Shown: positions 1 to 11,702 of the stretch, piece by piece
How positions within the stretch are numbered: the first letter of the stretch is position 1
Layout: every line of letters starts with the position of its first letter
Origin: Brucellaceae bacterium
GTDB lineage: Bacteria > Pseudomonadota > Alphaproteobacteria > Rhizobiales > Rhizobiaceae
Direction of reading: 5' to 3'
Assembly (NCBI GenBank): GCA_020637775.1
Contig: JACKJV010000007.1
Location: 164,802 to 228,801 of the forward strand
DNA: 64,000 nucleotides
Notes under the pieces: model-generated
Database searches by the model: none
The model's input: only the letters and a program-made list of their open reading frames with translations
Told to the model about the DNA's origin: nothing
Made by a program: the position numbers and the translations under genes

Positions 1-1195
1 TCTGGCCGTCCAGAACGGCTGCCCCGTGATCGGGCTGAACGATTCGGGCGGCGCCCGCATCCAGGAAGGCGTCGCCTCGCTGGGCGGCTATGCCGAGGTG
101 TTCTGGCGCAATGTGCAGGCATCCGGCGTCGTGCCGCAGATCTCGGTCATCATGGGCCCCTGCGCCGGCGGCGCGGTCTATTCGCCCGCCATGACCGACT
201 TCATCTACATGGTGAAGGACACGTCCTACATGTTTGTCACCGGACCGGACGTGGTGAAGACCGTGACCAACGAGATCGTCACCGCCGAGGAACTGGGCGG
301 CGCTTCGACACACACCCGCAAGTCGTCCGTTGCCGACGGCTCCTTCGAGAATGACGTGGAGGCGCTGCTGGAAGTCCGCCGCATGGTCGATTTCCTGCCG
401 CTCTCCTCGCGCGAGAAGCCGCCGGTCCTGCCGACATCCGACAGCCCGGACCGTGTCGAAATGGCGCTCGACACCATCATCCCGGACAATCCGAACAAGC
501 CCTATGACATGCACGAGGTGATCGCCAGGATCGCCGACGAGGGCGACTTCTTCGAGATCCAGAAGGACCACGCGAAGAACATCCTGTGCGGCTTCATCCG
601 GCTGAACGGCTCCACCATCGGCGTCGTCGCCAACCAGCCCATGGTGCTGGCCGGCTGCCTCGACATCGACAGTTCCAAGAAGGCCGGGCGTTTCGTGCGT
701 TTCTGCGACGCCTTCAACATTCCCATCCTCACGCTGGTCGACGTGCCGGGCTTCCTGCCGGGCGTCAGCCAGGAATATGGCGGCATCATCAAGCATGGCG
801 CCAAGCTGCTCTTCGCCTACGCCGAGGCGACCGTGCCGAAAGTCACCGTCATCACCCGCAAGGCCTATGGCGGCGCCTATGACGTGATGAGTTCCAAGCA
901 CATCCGCGCCGATGTCAATTATGCCTGGCCGACCGCGCAGATCGCCGTGATGGGCGCCAAGGGTGCCACCGAGATCCTCTACCGCTCCGAACTGGGCGAC
1001 CCGGACAAGATCGCCGCGCGCACGAAGGAATATGAAGACCGCTTCGCCAATCCCTTCGTGGCGGCCGAACGCGGCTTTATCGACGAGGTCATCATGCCCC
1101 ATTCGACCCGCCGCCGGGTGTTGCGCGCCTTCGAGATGCTCAAGACCAAGACCGTCGAGCAGCCGATGAAGAAGCACGACAACATTCCGCTGTGA
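1..1195 (+). CDS. pccB: Propionyl-CoA carboxylase beta subunit, 3' part
   Basis: This is the carboxyltransferase subunit, which moves CO2 from carboxybiotin to propionyl-CoA to give (S)-methylmalonyl-CoA. The frame is open to the left edge, so about 110-120 N-terminal residues lie outside the window; 397 codons are visible. The segment begins just before GGARIQEG, followed by the acyl-CoA carboxylase motif [13 protein letters not shown]. The C-terminal half has VDVPGFLPG and [15 protein letters not shown]. The Asp in AYDVM (bases 881-883) sits where actinobacterial PccB has Asp and acetyl-CoA-preferring paralogues have Ile, which supports propionyl-CoA as substrate. It heads a co-directional block with pccA, mutase and prpE. 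Confidence 0.95.
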   Translation, partial: LAVQNGCPVIGLNDSGGARIQEGVASLGGYAEVFWRNVQASGVVPQISVIMGPCAGGAVYSPAMTDFIYMVKDTSYMFVTGPDVVKTVTNEIVTAEELGGASTHTRKSSVADGSFENDVEALLEVRRMVDFLPLSSREKPPVLPTSDSPDRVEMALDTIIPDNPNKPYDMHEVIARIADEGDFFEIQKDHAKNILCGFIRLNGSTIGVVANQPMVLAGCLDIDSSKKAGRFVRFCDAFNIPILTLVDVPGFLPGVSQEYGGIIKHGAKLLFAYAEATVPKVTVITRKAYGGAYDVMSSKHIRADVNYAWPTAQIAVMGAKGATEILYRSELGDPDKIAARTKEYEDRFANPFVAAERGFIDEVIMPHSTRRRVLRAFEMLKTKTVEQPMKKHDNIPL

Positions 1196-1223
1196 GCCGA
1201 CAGGCCGGCGAGGAGATCCACCG

Positions 1224-1601
1224 ATGCCCAGACTGCCTGACATGACCAAGCATCGCGGCTTTCCCTCCGGCCTGCCGGGAACGGGGCTGCAATTCACCAT
1301 CCGCCGGGCCAACCCGAAGGGCGTTGCGAAGATTTTCGAGCGCGCCCGCAACCGGGACCGCGCCGAGGTGGAGAAGCTCGCCGACACCGCCTTCCTGCAC
1401 GCACTCTGGCACCACTTCGGCGCGGAGCCTTTCGAGCGCGGCAATCTCGACGCCGGGCGCATCAACTGGCTGTTCGGGCGCGAGGTCGTCCCGGCGGAGA
1501 CACCGTTCGATCCGCAATCCTACGAGGCCATGCTCAGGATCAACGAGGACGTGGCGCGCCGCACCATGCCCGAAGCCTTCGCCGACGTGCTGGAGGTGTG
1601 A
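1224..1601 (+). CDS. Conserved-looking hypothetical protein between pccB and pccA
   Basis: The product is 125 residues, soluble and rich in Arg, Glu and Phe/Trp, with no signal peptide, membrane segment or cysteine motif. I do not recognise a family. It starts with ATG 28 bases after pccB, with a GGCGAGGAG ribosome site, so it is probably co-transcribed with pccB. The central part (WHHFGAEPFERGNLDAGRINWLFGREV) has the aromatic and charged pattern of a folded domain, and codon use matches its neighbours. A role in propionyl-CoA carboxylase assembly or regulation is possible from context only. Confidence 0.75.
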   Translation: MPRLPDMTKHRGFPSGLPGTGLQFTIRRANPKGVAKIFERARNRDRAEVEKLADTAFLHALWHHFGAEPFERGNLDAGRINWLFGREVVPAETPFDPQSYEAMLRINEDVARRTMPEAFADVLEV

Positions 1602-1662
1602 TGGTCGCCTCCGGGGAAAAAGCCGTTCGCAATGTATTGAGAGACCGATGAAGCTTGATTTC

Positions 1663-1818
1663 ACCCCCCTCTGTCCTGCCGGACATCTCCCCCACATGGG
1701 GGGAGATCGCTTGCCCCGCGAACCCCGTGAAATCGGCGGCGCTGGCGTTTGGCTGTCCGGTCAGTTTCAGCCGGTCTCCCCCCATGTGGGGGAGATGTCC
1801 GGCAGGACAGAGGGGGGT
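1663..1818. repeat. Palindromic intergenic repeat, two inverted 44-bp arms
   Basis: Bases 1663-1706 and 1775-1818 are exact reverse complements over 44 bp, separated by a 68-bp spacer. Each arm contains GTCCTGCCGGACATCTCCCC and has its own short palindrome (CCCCCACATGGGGGG). This type of sequence is widespread as an intergenic repeat in Rhizobiales genomes (the RIME/REP-like class). As RNA it would fold into a very long hairpin between the small gene at 1224-1601 and pccA, and could stabilise or attenuate the message. Confidence 0.85.
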
Positions 1819-1874
1819 AATCCAGGACCAATTCCGGGCGCGCTGATCCGCAGCCCGCGAGGGGAGAGAAACTG

Positions 1875-3877
1875 ATGTTCAAGAAAATCCTGATCGCCAA
1901 TCGCGGCGAGATCGCCTGCCGCGTGATCAAGTCGGCCAAGAAGATGGGTATCGCCACCGTGGCCGTCTATTCCGACGCCGACCGCGACGCCGAGCACGTC
2001 AAGATGGCCGACGAGGCCGTCCATATCGGCCCCCCGCCGGCTGCCCAGTCCTACCTGCTGGCTGACCGGATCATCGCCGCCTGCAAGCAGACGGGCGCCG
2101 AGGCCGTGCATCCGGGTTACGGCTTCCTGTCGGAACGCGCCTCCTTCTGCGAAGCGCTTGAACGCGAAGGCATCGTCTTCATCGGCCCGAAGGTGAAGGC
2201 CATCGAGGCCATGGGCGACAAGATCACCTCCAAGAAGATCGCGGCCGAAGCCGGCGTCAGCACCGTGCCCGGCTACATGGGCCTGATCGACGATGCCGAC
2301 CACGCCGTGAAGATCGCCTCCGAGATCGGCTATCCGGTGATGATCAAGGCATCCGCCGGCGGTGGCGGCAAGGGCATGCGCATTGCCTGGAACGACGCCG
2401 AGGCCCGTGAAGGCTTCGACCGCTCCAAGTCGGAAGCCGCCTCCTCCTTCGGCGACGACCGCATCTTCATCGAGAAATTCGTGGTCGAGCCGCGCCATAT
2501 CGAGATCCAGGTGCTGGCCGATGCCCATGGCAACTGCATCTATCTGAACGAGCGCGAATGCTCCGTGCAGCGGCGCAACCAGAAGGTCGTCGAGGAAGCC
2601 CCCTCGCCCTTCCTCGACGAAACCACCCGAAAGGCCATGGGCGAGCAGTCCGTGGCGCTGGCAGAGGCCGTGGACTACCAGTCCGCCGGCACGGTGGAAT
2701 TCATCGTCGACAAGGACCGCAACTTCTACTTCCTGGAGATGAACACCCGCCTCCAGGTCGAGCACCCCGTTACCGAACTCATCACTGGCGTCGATCTGGT
2801 GGAGCAGATGATCCGCATCGCCGCCGGCGAGAAGCTGGACCTGAAGCAGGCGGATATTTCCATCAACGGCTGGGCCATCGAGAGCCGCCTTTACGCCGAG
2901 GATCCCTATCGCAACTTCCTGCCCTCCATCGGCCGGCTGACGCGCTACCGTCCGCCGGAAGAAGGCCGCCACGGCGACCACATCGTGCGCAACGATACCG
3001 GCGTCACCGAGGGCTCCGAGATCTCCATGTTCTACGACCCGATGATCGCCAAGCTGTGCACCTGGGCACCGACGCGCGAAAAGGCCGTCGATGCCATGGC
3101 CGATGCGCTGGACCGCTTCGAGGTGGAGGGCATCGGCCACAACCTGCCCTTCTGCGCGGCCCTGATGCAGCATCCGCGCTGGCGCGAGGCGCGGCTGTCC
3201 ACCGCCTTCATCGCCGAGGAATATCCCGACGGCTTCGAGAACGCCGCGCCCGATCCGGCCACCGCGGAGCGCTTCGCCGTTGTCGCCGCCGTGCTCCAGC
3301 GCATTGCCGACGAGCGCCGCGCCGGCATTTCCGGCGCCCGCTTCAACCAGTCCAACGAGGACGCGCGTACCCGCCGCGTCGCCGTGGTGGCGCGCACCGA
3401 CTATCCGCTCTCCATCACGCAGGATGGCGATGTCTTCACCGTCACGGTGGAAGGCAGCAAGGCGGTCACCGTCAGCACCCGCTGGCGCCCCGGCGACCGG
3501 CTGGCCGATCTTGCCATCGCCGGCCAACGCCACGCGGTAAAGGTCGAGCGCACGCCGGGTGGGTTCCGCCTGCGCCAGCGCGGTCTCGATGCCAGGGTGC
3601 TGGTGCTCAATCCGCGCGCCGCCGAACTGAACAGGCTGATGCCGGAAAAGGCCGCGCCCGACACCTCCAACCTGCTGCTCTGCCCGATGCCGGGACTCAT
3701 CGTCTCCATCGCCGTGGAGGAAGGCCAGGAAGTGCAGGAGGGCCAGACACTGGCCATCGTGGAAGCCATGAAGATGGAAAACGTGCTGCGTGCCGAGAAG
3801 AAGGCCGTGGTGAAAACAATTCCCGTCAAGCCGGGCGACAGCCTCGCCGTGGACGAGATCATCATGGAGTTCGAGAA

Positions 3878-3881
<4 letters not shown>
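1875..3881 (+). CDS. pccA: Propionyl-CoA carboxylase alpha subunit (biotin carboxylase plus BCCP)
   Basis: The product carboxylates its own biotin with ATP and bicarbonate and hands CO2 to PccB. It has 668 residues, usual for the family. The biotin carboxylase domain is at about 1-450 (start [19 protein letters not shown]-grasp loop [26 protein letters not shown]). A biotin-transfer linker domain follows, then a C-terminal biotinyl domain at about 595-668 with EAMKMEN; Lys633 is the biotinylation site. The ATG lies behind GAGGGGAGAG. The stop overlaps the next start by 4 bases, so it is translationally coupled to the mutase. Confidence 0.97.
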
Positions 3882-6013
<2,132 letters not shown>

Positions 6014-6063
6014 AGTTTCACGGGCCGGGTTCGCCGGTCCCGCTGTCATCTGGAGGAGAGGCC

Positions 6064-7980
6064 ATGACGCATAGCCGATATCACGACGTCTACGAGGGCT
6101 GGAAAAAGGACCCGGAGGGCTTCTGGGCCAGCGCGGCCGGCGAAATCGACTGGTTCAAGACGTGGGACAAGGTCTTCGATGCCGAATCCGGCGCCTATGG
6201 CCGCTGGTTTCCCGGCGCCGAGTGCAACACCTGCCATAATGCGGTTGACCGCCATGTCGCGGGCGGGCGCGCCGATCAGGTTGCGCTCATCTATGACAGC
6301 CCGATCACCGGAGCCCTGAAGAAGTTCACCTATGCCGAACTCAAGGCGGAGGTGGAGGCCCTGGCGGCCGTGCTGCGCGACAAGGGCGTGGCCAAGGGCG
6401 ACCGCGTTCTCATCTACATGCCCATGGTGCCCGAAGCCGCCTTCGCCATGCTGGCCGTTGCGCGCCTCGGCGCCATCCATTCCGTGGTCTTCGGCGGCTT
6501 TGCCGCCAACGAGTTGAAGACGCGCATCGACGATTGCGCGCCCAAGGCCATCATTTCCGCGTCCTGCGGCATCGAGCCGGGCCGGGTCATCGCCTACAAG
6601 CCGCTGCTCGACAAGGCCATCGAACTCTCCGCCAACAAGCCGGAAAGCTGCATCATCGTGCAGCGCGAGCAGCAGCCCTGCGACCTGACCGAGGGCCGCG
6701 ATACCGACTACCGCGCCGCCGTCGAGGCCCACAAGTCGGCCGGAACGCAAGTCGATTGTGTTTCCGTTGCCGCCACCGATCCGCTCTACATCCTCTACAC
6801 CTCCGGCACGACCGGCCAGCCCAAGGGCGTGGTCCGCGACAATGGCGGCCACATGGTGGCGCTCAACTGGTCGATGAAGGCGCTTTACAACGTCGATGCT
6901 GGCGAGACCTTCTGGGCGGCATCGGATGTCGGCTGGGTCGTCGGCCATTCCTACATCGTCTACGGTCCGCTCATCAAAGGCTGCACCACCATCCTTTTCG
7001 AGGGAAAGCCGGTGGGCACGCCCGATCCCGGCACGTTCTGGCGGGTCATCGCCGACCACAAGGTCGCCTCCTTCTTCACCGCGCCGACCGCCTTCCGCGC
7101 CATCAAGAAGGAAGATCCGAACGGCGAATACCTGAAGAAATACGACATCTCGTCGCTGCGTGTTCTCTATCTGGCAGGCGAGCGCGCCGACCCGGACACC
7201 ATCGTCTGGGCGCAGGACCAGCTCGGCGTGCCCGTGATCGACCATTGGTGGCAGACCGAAACCGGCTGGTGCATGGCCGGCAACCCGGTCGGCCTTGGCG
7301 CCCTGCCCGTCAAGCTCGGCTCGCCCACCGTGGCACTGCCGGGCTATGACATCCAGGTGATCGACGATGCCGGCCACCCGCTGCCCGACGGCACGCTGGG
7401 CAATATCGTGGTCAAGCTTCCGCTGCCGCCCGGCTGCCTGCCGACCCTGTGGAACGCCGAGCAGCGTTTCAGGGACGCCTATCTCACGGAGTTTCCCGGC
7501 TACTACAAGACCGCCGACGCGGGCATCAAGGATGAGGATGGCTATCTCTTCATCATGGCGCGCACCGATGACATCATCAATGTCGCCGGCCACCGCCTGT
7601 CCACCGGCGGCATGGAAGAAGTGATCGCCTCCCACCCGGATGTCGCCGAATGCGCGGTGATCGGCATCGCCGACAAGCTCAAGGGCCAGATGCCGGTCGG
7701 CTTCATCATCCTCAAGGCCGGCGTCAACCGCCCGAAGGAGGAGATCGAAGCCGAGGTGGTCAGGCTGGTGCGCGAGAAGATCGGCCCGGTGGCGGCCTTC
7801 AAGACCGCGCTGACCGTCGATCGCCTGCCCAAGACCCGCTCGGGCAAGATCCTGCGCGGCACGATGCAGAAGATCGCCGATGGCGAGCAGTGGAACATGC
7901 CGGCGACCATCGACGATCCTGCCATCCTGGAAGAGATCACCGATACGCTGACCGGCCGCAAGGTGGGCGTTTTCGGCTGA
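6064..7980 (+). CDS. prpE: Propionyl-CoA synthetase (propionate--CoA ligase)
   Basis: This AMP-forming acyl-CoA synthetase activates propionate to propionyl-CoA and so feeds the carboxylase and mutase encoded just upstream. It has 638 residues from the ATG behind a strong TGGAGGAGAG site; in-frame codons further upstream lack a ribosome site. It begins with an ACAS-type N-terminus (YHDVYEGWKKDPEGFW). It carries the P-loop YTSGTTGQPKGV, the WWQTETGW motif typical of PrpE/Acs, and the C-terminal PKTRSGKILRG with the lysine that is acetylated in homologues. It follows the mutase by 50 bases and ends the operon. Confidence 0.95.
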   Translation: MTHSRYHDVYEGWKKDPEGFWASAAGEIDWFKTWDKVFDAESGAYGRWFPGAECNTCHNAVDRHVAGGRADQVALIYDSPITGALKKFTYAELKAEVEALAAVLRDKGVAKGDRVLIYMPMVPEAAFAMLAVARLGAIHSVVFGGFAANELKTRIDDCAPKAIISASCGIEPGRVIAYKPLLDKAIELSANKPESCIIVQREQQPCDLTEGRDTDYRAAVEAHKSAGTQVDCVSVAATDPLYILYTSGTTGQPKGVVRDNGGHMVALNWSMKALYNVDAGETFWAASDVGWVVGHSYIVYGPLIKGCTTILFEGKPVGTPDPGTFWRVIADHKVASFFTAPTAFRAIKKEDPNGEYLKKYDISSLRVLYLAGERADPDTIVWAQDQLGVPVIDHWWQTETGWCMAGNPVGLGALPVKLGSPTVALPGYDIQVIDDAGHPLPDGTLGNIVVKLPLPPGCLPTLWNAEQRFRDAYLTEFPGYYKTADAGIKDEDGYLFIMARTDDIINVAGHRLSTGGMEEVIASHPDVAECAVIGIADKLKGQMPVGFIILKAGVNRPKEEIEAEVVRLVREKIGPVAAFKTALTVDRLPKTRSGKILRGTMQKIADGEQWNMPATIDDPAILEEITDTLTGRKVGVFG

Positions 7981-8009
7981 GGCGCGGCCGGACCGCGAAA
8001 ACATGCTCA

Positions 8010-8037
8010 GGGCCGTTCCTGCCGGGGACGGCCCTTT
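8010..8037 (+). terminator. Rho-independent terminator after prpE
   Basis: A 7-bp GC stem (GGGCCGT/ACGGCCC, 8010-8016 and 8028-8034) is followed by TTT. It lies 30 bases past the prpE stop and closes the propionate operon. Confidence 0.7.
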
Positions 8038-8181
8038 CCCATGCAGGCAGACATTTTCCTTCGCCGGCACGGGATCCGGCGCGTCTGCCCGAAATTCGAC
8101 AAAAGCGGCGAATACGGGCATGGTCCCGTGGGACACGCCGGCACAGGATGCCGGCACAAATGACATGAGAGGGCTTCCCAG

Positions 8182-8841
8182 ATGAAAAAGATCATTGCCG
8201 TCATGGCTGTCGCCGGGCTTGCTGCCGGCTGCACGACCGACCCCTATACCGGCCAGCAGAAGGCCTCCAACACGGCCATCGGCACGGCCCTTGGCGCCGG
8301 CGTCGGCGCGCTCGCCGGCGCGGCCGTGGGTGGCTCGCGGGTGGCCCAGCGCAATGCCGTGCTCATCGGCGCGGGCATCGGTGCGCTCGCCGGCGCGGGC
8401 ATCGGCAACTACATGGACCGGCAGGAAGCGGAACTGCGCGCGCAATTGCAGGGAACCGGCGTGTCGGTGACGCGCGTGGGCAATGACATCATCCTGAACA
8501 TGCCCTCCAACATCACTTTCGCCACCGATCAGGACCAGGTCCAGCCTGCCTTCTACCAGACGCTGAACTCGGTCGCCCTGGTGCTGCAGAAGTTCAACCA
8601 GACCCTTGTCGATGTCTATGGCCACACCGATTCCACCGGCGACGACCAGTACAACCTTTCCCTGTCGCAGCGCCGTGCCAGTTCGGTGGCCAGCTACCTG
8701 AGCGCGCAGGGCGTGGATGGCCGCCGCTTCTATATTGCCGGCCTCGGCGAAAGCCAGCCCGTCGCCTCCAATGCCACGCCGGAAGGCCGCGCGCTGAACC
8801 GCCGGGTTGAGATCAAGCTGGTGCCGATCACCCGGGGCTGA
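8182..8841 (+). CDS. OmpA-family lipoprotein with glycine-zipper segment
   Basis: The product is a 219-residue envelope lipoprotein. The signal peptide ends in the lipobox LAAGC, with lipid-modified Cys17. Next comes a Gly/Ala-rich glycine-zipper region (about 27-80). The OmpA C-terminal domain (about 105-215) has the peptidoglycan-binding signature [22 protein letters not shown] and NRRVEI. It resembles YiaD/Pal-type proteins that tie the outer membrane to peptidoglycan. It is monocistronic, with terminators on both sides. Confidence 0.92.
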   Translation: MKKIIAVMAVAGLAAGCTTDPYTGQQKASNTAIGTALGAGVGALAGAAVGGSRVAQRNAVLIGAGIGALAGAGIGNYMDRQEAELRAQLQGTGVSVTRVGNDIILNMPSNITFATDQDQVQPAFYQTLNSVALVLQKFNQTLVDVYGHTDSTGDDQYNLSLSQRRASSVASYLSAQGVDGRRFYIAGLGESQPVASNATPEGRALNRRVEIKLVPITRG

Positions 8842-8866
8842 TCCGGTTTTCGATTTCGAACTCGAG

Positions 8867-8896
8867 AACGGCGCGCCGGCATGGGTGCGCCGTTTT
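8867..8896 (+). terminator. Terminator after the OmpA-like gene
   Basis: An 8-bp stem (AACGGCGC/GCGCCGTT, 8867-8874 and 8887-8894) ends in a short T run, 26 bases past the stop codon. Confidence 0.7.
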
Positions 8897-8980
8897 CATT
8901 TGCCCTGCGCCTGCCGGGCGCTTGATGCGGCGCCCGCCTCTGTGTACAGCCTCGGGCAACTCCCGCGACGAGGCACGCCC

Positions 8981-10042
8981 ATGCAAACCATCACCATCGC
9001 CCGACCCGACGACTGGCACCTGCACCTGCGCGACGGCGCCATGCTGGAAGGCGTGCTGCCGCACACATCGGCCGATTTCGCCCGCGCCATCGTCATGCCG
9101 AACCTCGTGCCGCCGGTGGTGACCTCCGCCGATGCCCGCGCTTATCGCGAGCGCATCATGGCAGCCCTGCCCGCGGATCACGACTTTACGCCGTTGATGA
9201 CGCTCTACCTCACCGAAGGCACGGATCCCGACGATGTCGCCTCGGCCCATGAAAGCGGCCTCGTCACCGCGGTCAAGCTCTATCCCGCCGGTGCGACCAC
9301 CAATTCCCAGTCGGGCGTGCGCAACATCGAAAAGGTCTATCCGGTGCTGGAGCGCATGGCCGAAACCGGCATGCCGCTTTGCGTTCATGGCGAGGTCACC
9401 AACGCCGATATCGACATTTTCGACCGCGAGGCGGTGTTCATTGACCGCGTGCTGGACCCGCTGCGCCGCCGCATTCCGGGCCTGCGCGTGGTCATGGAAC
9501 ACATCACCACGCAGGACGGCGCCGACTATGTGGCCGCCGATAGGTCCGGCAACCTGGCTGCCACGATCACCACCCATCACCTGATCATCAACCGCAATGC
9601 CATTCTGGCCGGCGGCATCCGCCCGCACTACTATTGCCTGCCGGTCGCAAAACGCGAGACGCATCGCCTGGCCCTGCGCAAGGCCGCGACGAGCGGCGAC
9701 AACCGCTATTTCCTTGGCACCGACTCCGCGCCTCATGTCGACCCGCTCAAGGAATGCGCCTGCGGCTGCGCCGGCATCTTCTCGGCTACCAACACGCTTT
9801 CCTGCCTTGCCCATGTCTTCGAGGAGGAAAACGCGCTGGACCGGCTGGAGGCCTTTGCGTCGTTGAACGGCCCGGCCTTCTACCGCCTGCCCGTCAATGC
9901 CCGGACCATCACCCTGGAGCGCAGGGAAAACCCGGTCGCTTTCCCGGCCAGAATCGAGACCGGAGCCGGCCCGGTCACGCTGTTCGACCCGATGTTCCCG
10001 CTTCACTGGGCCGTGCGCGGCAGCGCGAACACCCCCGATTGA
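8981..10042 (+). CDS. pyrC: Dihydroorotase, E. coli PyrC type
   Basis: This zinc enzyme interconverts N-carbamoyl-aspartate and dihydroorotate in pyrimidine synthesis. The 353-residue length fits the class II PyrC family (E. coli about 348). The ATG begins [19 protein letters not shown], whose two His bind metal. [12 protein letters not shown] holds the carboxylated Lys, CVHGE and MEHITT add metal-binding His residues, and GTDSAPH holds the catalytic Asp. It is a lone gene ending tail-to-tail with the MarR gene, 13 bases apart. Confidence 0.96.
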   Translation: MQTITIARPDDWHLHLRDGAMLEGVLPHTSADFARAIVMPNLVPPVVTSADARAYRERIMAALPADHDFTPLMTLYLTEGTDPDDVASAHESGLVTAVKLYPAGATTNSQSGVRNIEKVYPVLERMAETGMPLCVHGEVTNADIDIFDREAVFIDRVLDPLRRRIPGLRVVMEHITTQDGADYVAADRSGNLAATITTHHLIINRNAILAGGIRPHYYCLPVAKRETHRLALRKAATSGDNRYFLGTDSAPHVDPLKECACGCAGIFSATNTLSCLAHVFEEENALDRLEAFASLNGPAFYRLPVNARTITLERRENPVAFPARIETGAGPVTLFDPMFPLHWAVRGSANTPD

Positions 10043-10055
10043 GCAAGTCCGGCGC

Positions 10056-10568
10056 TCAGTGTTTGCCGGCAAAGACCAGGCTCTGGTCGATCTCGTCGGC
10101 AACCTTGGCAAGCAGGCGCAACAACTCTTCCTGCTCGCTTGCCGTCAGGCAGGCCATGGTTTTTTCGTTCCGGCGCTTGGCGCTGGCCACCATGCGGCGG
10201 TAGAGATCGCGTCCGGCGGGGGTAACCCACAGGCTGAGCGCCCGCTGGTCCCTTCTGTCCGGTGCTGAGCGCATCAGCCCGCGTTCGGTCAACGCCTTGA
10301 CGATGCGCGACAATTGTCCCTTGTCCATGGACAGCGCCCGGGCGATGTCCGAAAAGGGTGCCGGATTCATGGCCGCCGCAAGGCCAAGCACACGCCACTC
10401 GTTGAGGCGCAGGCCGTATTGCGAAAGCGACCATTGCTGACCGGACTTGTCGCTGGCCGCCGCCAGCCGTGCAAGCCGGAATGACATCAGGTCCCGGATA
10501 TCGATGCTTGCCGCGGCTCCATCCTCCCCCTCTGGCGGAGCCAAGGCATTCTTGTTGGCAAGATCCAA
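10056..10568 (-). CDS. MarR-family transcriptional regulator
   Basis: This is a winged-helix regulator of 170 residues from a TTG start; the TTG is chosen because GGGAGGAA lies 5-6 bases before it and the length then fits the family. The core LRLNEWRVLGLAAAMNPAPFSDIARALSMDKGQLSRIVKALTERGLM...DRRDQRALSLWVT is a typical MarR helix-turn-helix and wing. Effector and targets are unknown; the pyrC neighbour is convergent and gives no clue. An 11-bp direct repeat just upstream is a plausible self-operator. Confidence 0.9.
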   Translation of the reverse strand: MDLANKNALAPPEGEDGAAASIDIRDLMSFRLARLAAASDKSGQQWSLSQYGLRLNEWRVLGLAAAMNPAPFSDIARALSMDKGQLSRIVKALTERGLMRSAPDRRDQRALSLWVTPAGRDLYRRMVASAKRRNEKTMACLTASEQEELLRLLAKVADEIDQSLVFAGKH

Positions 10569-10621
10569 GTGTTTCCTCCCAAAAACACTGATCAGGAACA
10601 GTAGCACGTCGTTTCCGTGCC

Positions 10622-10652
10622 GTAAAATGCTGACAGGACTTGTAAAATGCTG
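10622..10652 (-). promoter_or_regulatory. Direct-repeat operator candidate before the MarR gene
   Basis: GTAAAATGCTG occurs exactly at 10622-10632 and 10642-10652, a 20-bp period (two helix turns), 54-84 bases before the MarR start. It sits in the 441-bp divergent region 10569-11009, which has no other gene I can support. Confidence 0.45.
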
Positions 10653-10819
10653 CGGGGCACCATTTCCGGCAATGGCAGGGCAAGCCGGCGCCCGGCGAGG
10701 CCGGAATGTGAACCGTTTCGGAAAAACCGGTTGCCCTGGGGCATTGAGGCAACCGGCTTTCCCTGAAACGCGGCGACTGTTGATCGCCACGAAGAGACTA
10801 TCAAAAACCGGCCCTGGCG

Positions 10820-10839
10820 CCTGTGACCGCGATCACAGG
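10820..10839. promoter_or_regulatory. CRP/FNR-class binding site
   Basis: CCTGTGACCGCGATCACAGG has the half-sites TGTGA-N6-TCACA of the CRP consensus, with arms extended to 7 bp. It lies 170 bases before the Crp/Fnr-type gene, suggesting autoregulation or control by another family member. Confidence 0.6.
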
Positions 10840-11009
10840 CACTTGCGGTCCTCGGCAATTCCGGCGAAAGTGAATGCCAACGCGCCCGGAATTGCATGAA
10901 AACAACGGGATAGAGCATTGGAGCGGTTCAGCGAATGGCGTGGGGAGCGCTCTCGCGGAAAGCCCTGGCCGATGGATCAGGCGGGCGGGACGGGCGGCAC
11001 GGAGAAGAA

Positions 11010-11702
11010 ATGAACGATCAACCGCGGATGCCGCGCGCGCCCATACTCGAATGCCTCGATGACGGCTGGATCGCGAAACTGAAATCCGTCTGGGTGCCGA
11101 TCCGCTTCCAGCCGCAGGAAACCGTGGTGGATTTTGACGATGCGAGCGCCGATGTCTATCTGATCGCCACGGGCCAGGTGCGGGCCATCCTGCGGGTCGC
11201 TGTCGGCAAGGAGATCATTCTGGGTGAATTGGGGCCCGGCCAGCTTTTCGGCGAACTGGCGGCGCTGGATGGCAAACCGCGCTCGGCCAGCCTGACGGCG
11301 CTTGTGCAGACCGATGTCTTCCGCATCCCGGAACCGGTCTTCCGGCAGATGCTGGAGGAATCGCCGCGCCTTTGCCGCCACCTGCTTGTCACACTGTCGG
11401 AGCGCACGCGCGACCTCACCCGCCGCATCGCGGAATTGTCTTTCCTCGACACCCGCCACCGGCTCTACAACACGCTGTTGCGGCTTTCACGCAAGCGCAC
11501 CGGCAATGACGAACAGCGCATCATCTCGCCGCCCGTCATTCATGCCGACCTTGCCGAACGCATCGGTGCCAGCCGCGAGGCGGTCTCGCGCGAAATGTCA
11601 AAGCTGGCCAAGGAAGGGCTGCTTGAACGGACCCGCGGCGCCATCATCCTGGCGCGCCCTGACGAATTGTCGCGGCGCATTTCCTCGACGCTGCAACTCT
11701 AG
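11010..11702 (+). CDS. Crp/Fnr-family transcriptional regulator
   Basis: The product has 230 residues, starting at ATG 11010 behind GGAGAAG. The N-terminal cyclic-nucleotide-binding-like beta barrel spans about 15-130 (ILGELGPGQLFGELAALDGKPRSASLTAL). After the dimerisation helix comes a C-terminal HTH_Crp at about 150-225 (HADLAERIGASREAVSREMSKLAKEGLLER). The FNR-type N-terminal cysteine cluster is absent, so it is not an oxygen-sensing FNR. GELAALDG resembles cNMP pockets, but the ligand is uncertain. The IS110 element starts at its stop codon. Confidence 0.92.
   Translation: MNDQPRMPRAPILECLDDGWIAKLKSVWVPIRFQPQETVVDFDDASADVYLIATGQVRAILRVAVGKEIILGELGPGQLFGELAALDGKPRSASLTALVQTDVFRIPEPVFRQMLEESPRLCRHLLVTLSERTRDLTRRIAELSFLDTRHRLYNTLLRLSRKRTGNDEQRIISPPVIHADLAERIGASREAVSREMSKLAKEGLLERTRGAIILARPDELSRRISSTLQL

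Noticed and set aside
2558..3877. 440-codon open extension upstream of the mutase start.
   Set aside because: It is an out-of-frame reading of pccA with Arg/Pro-rich composition; the mutase begins at the coupled GTG 3878.
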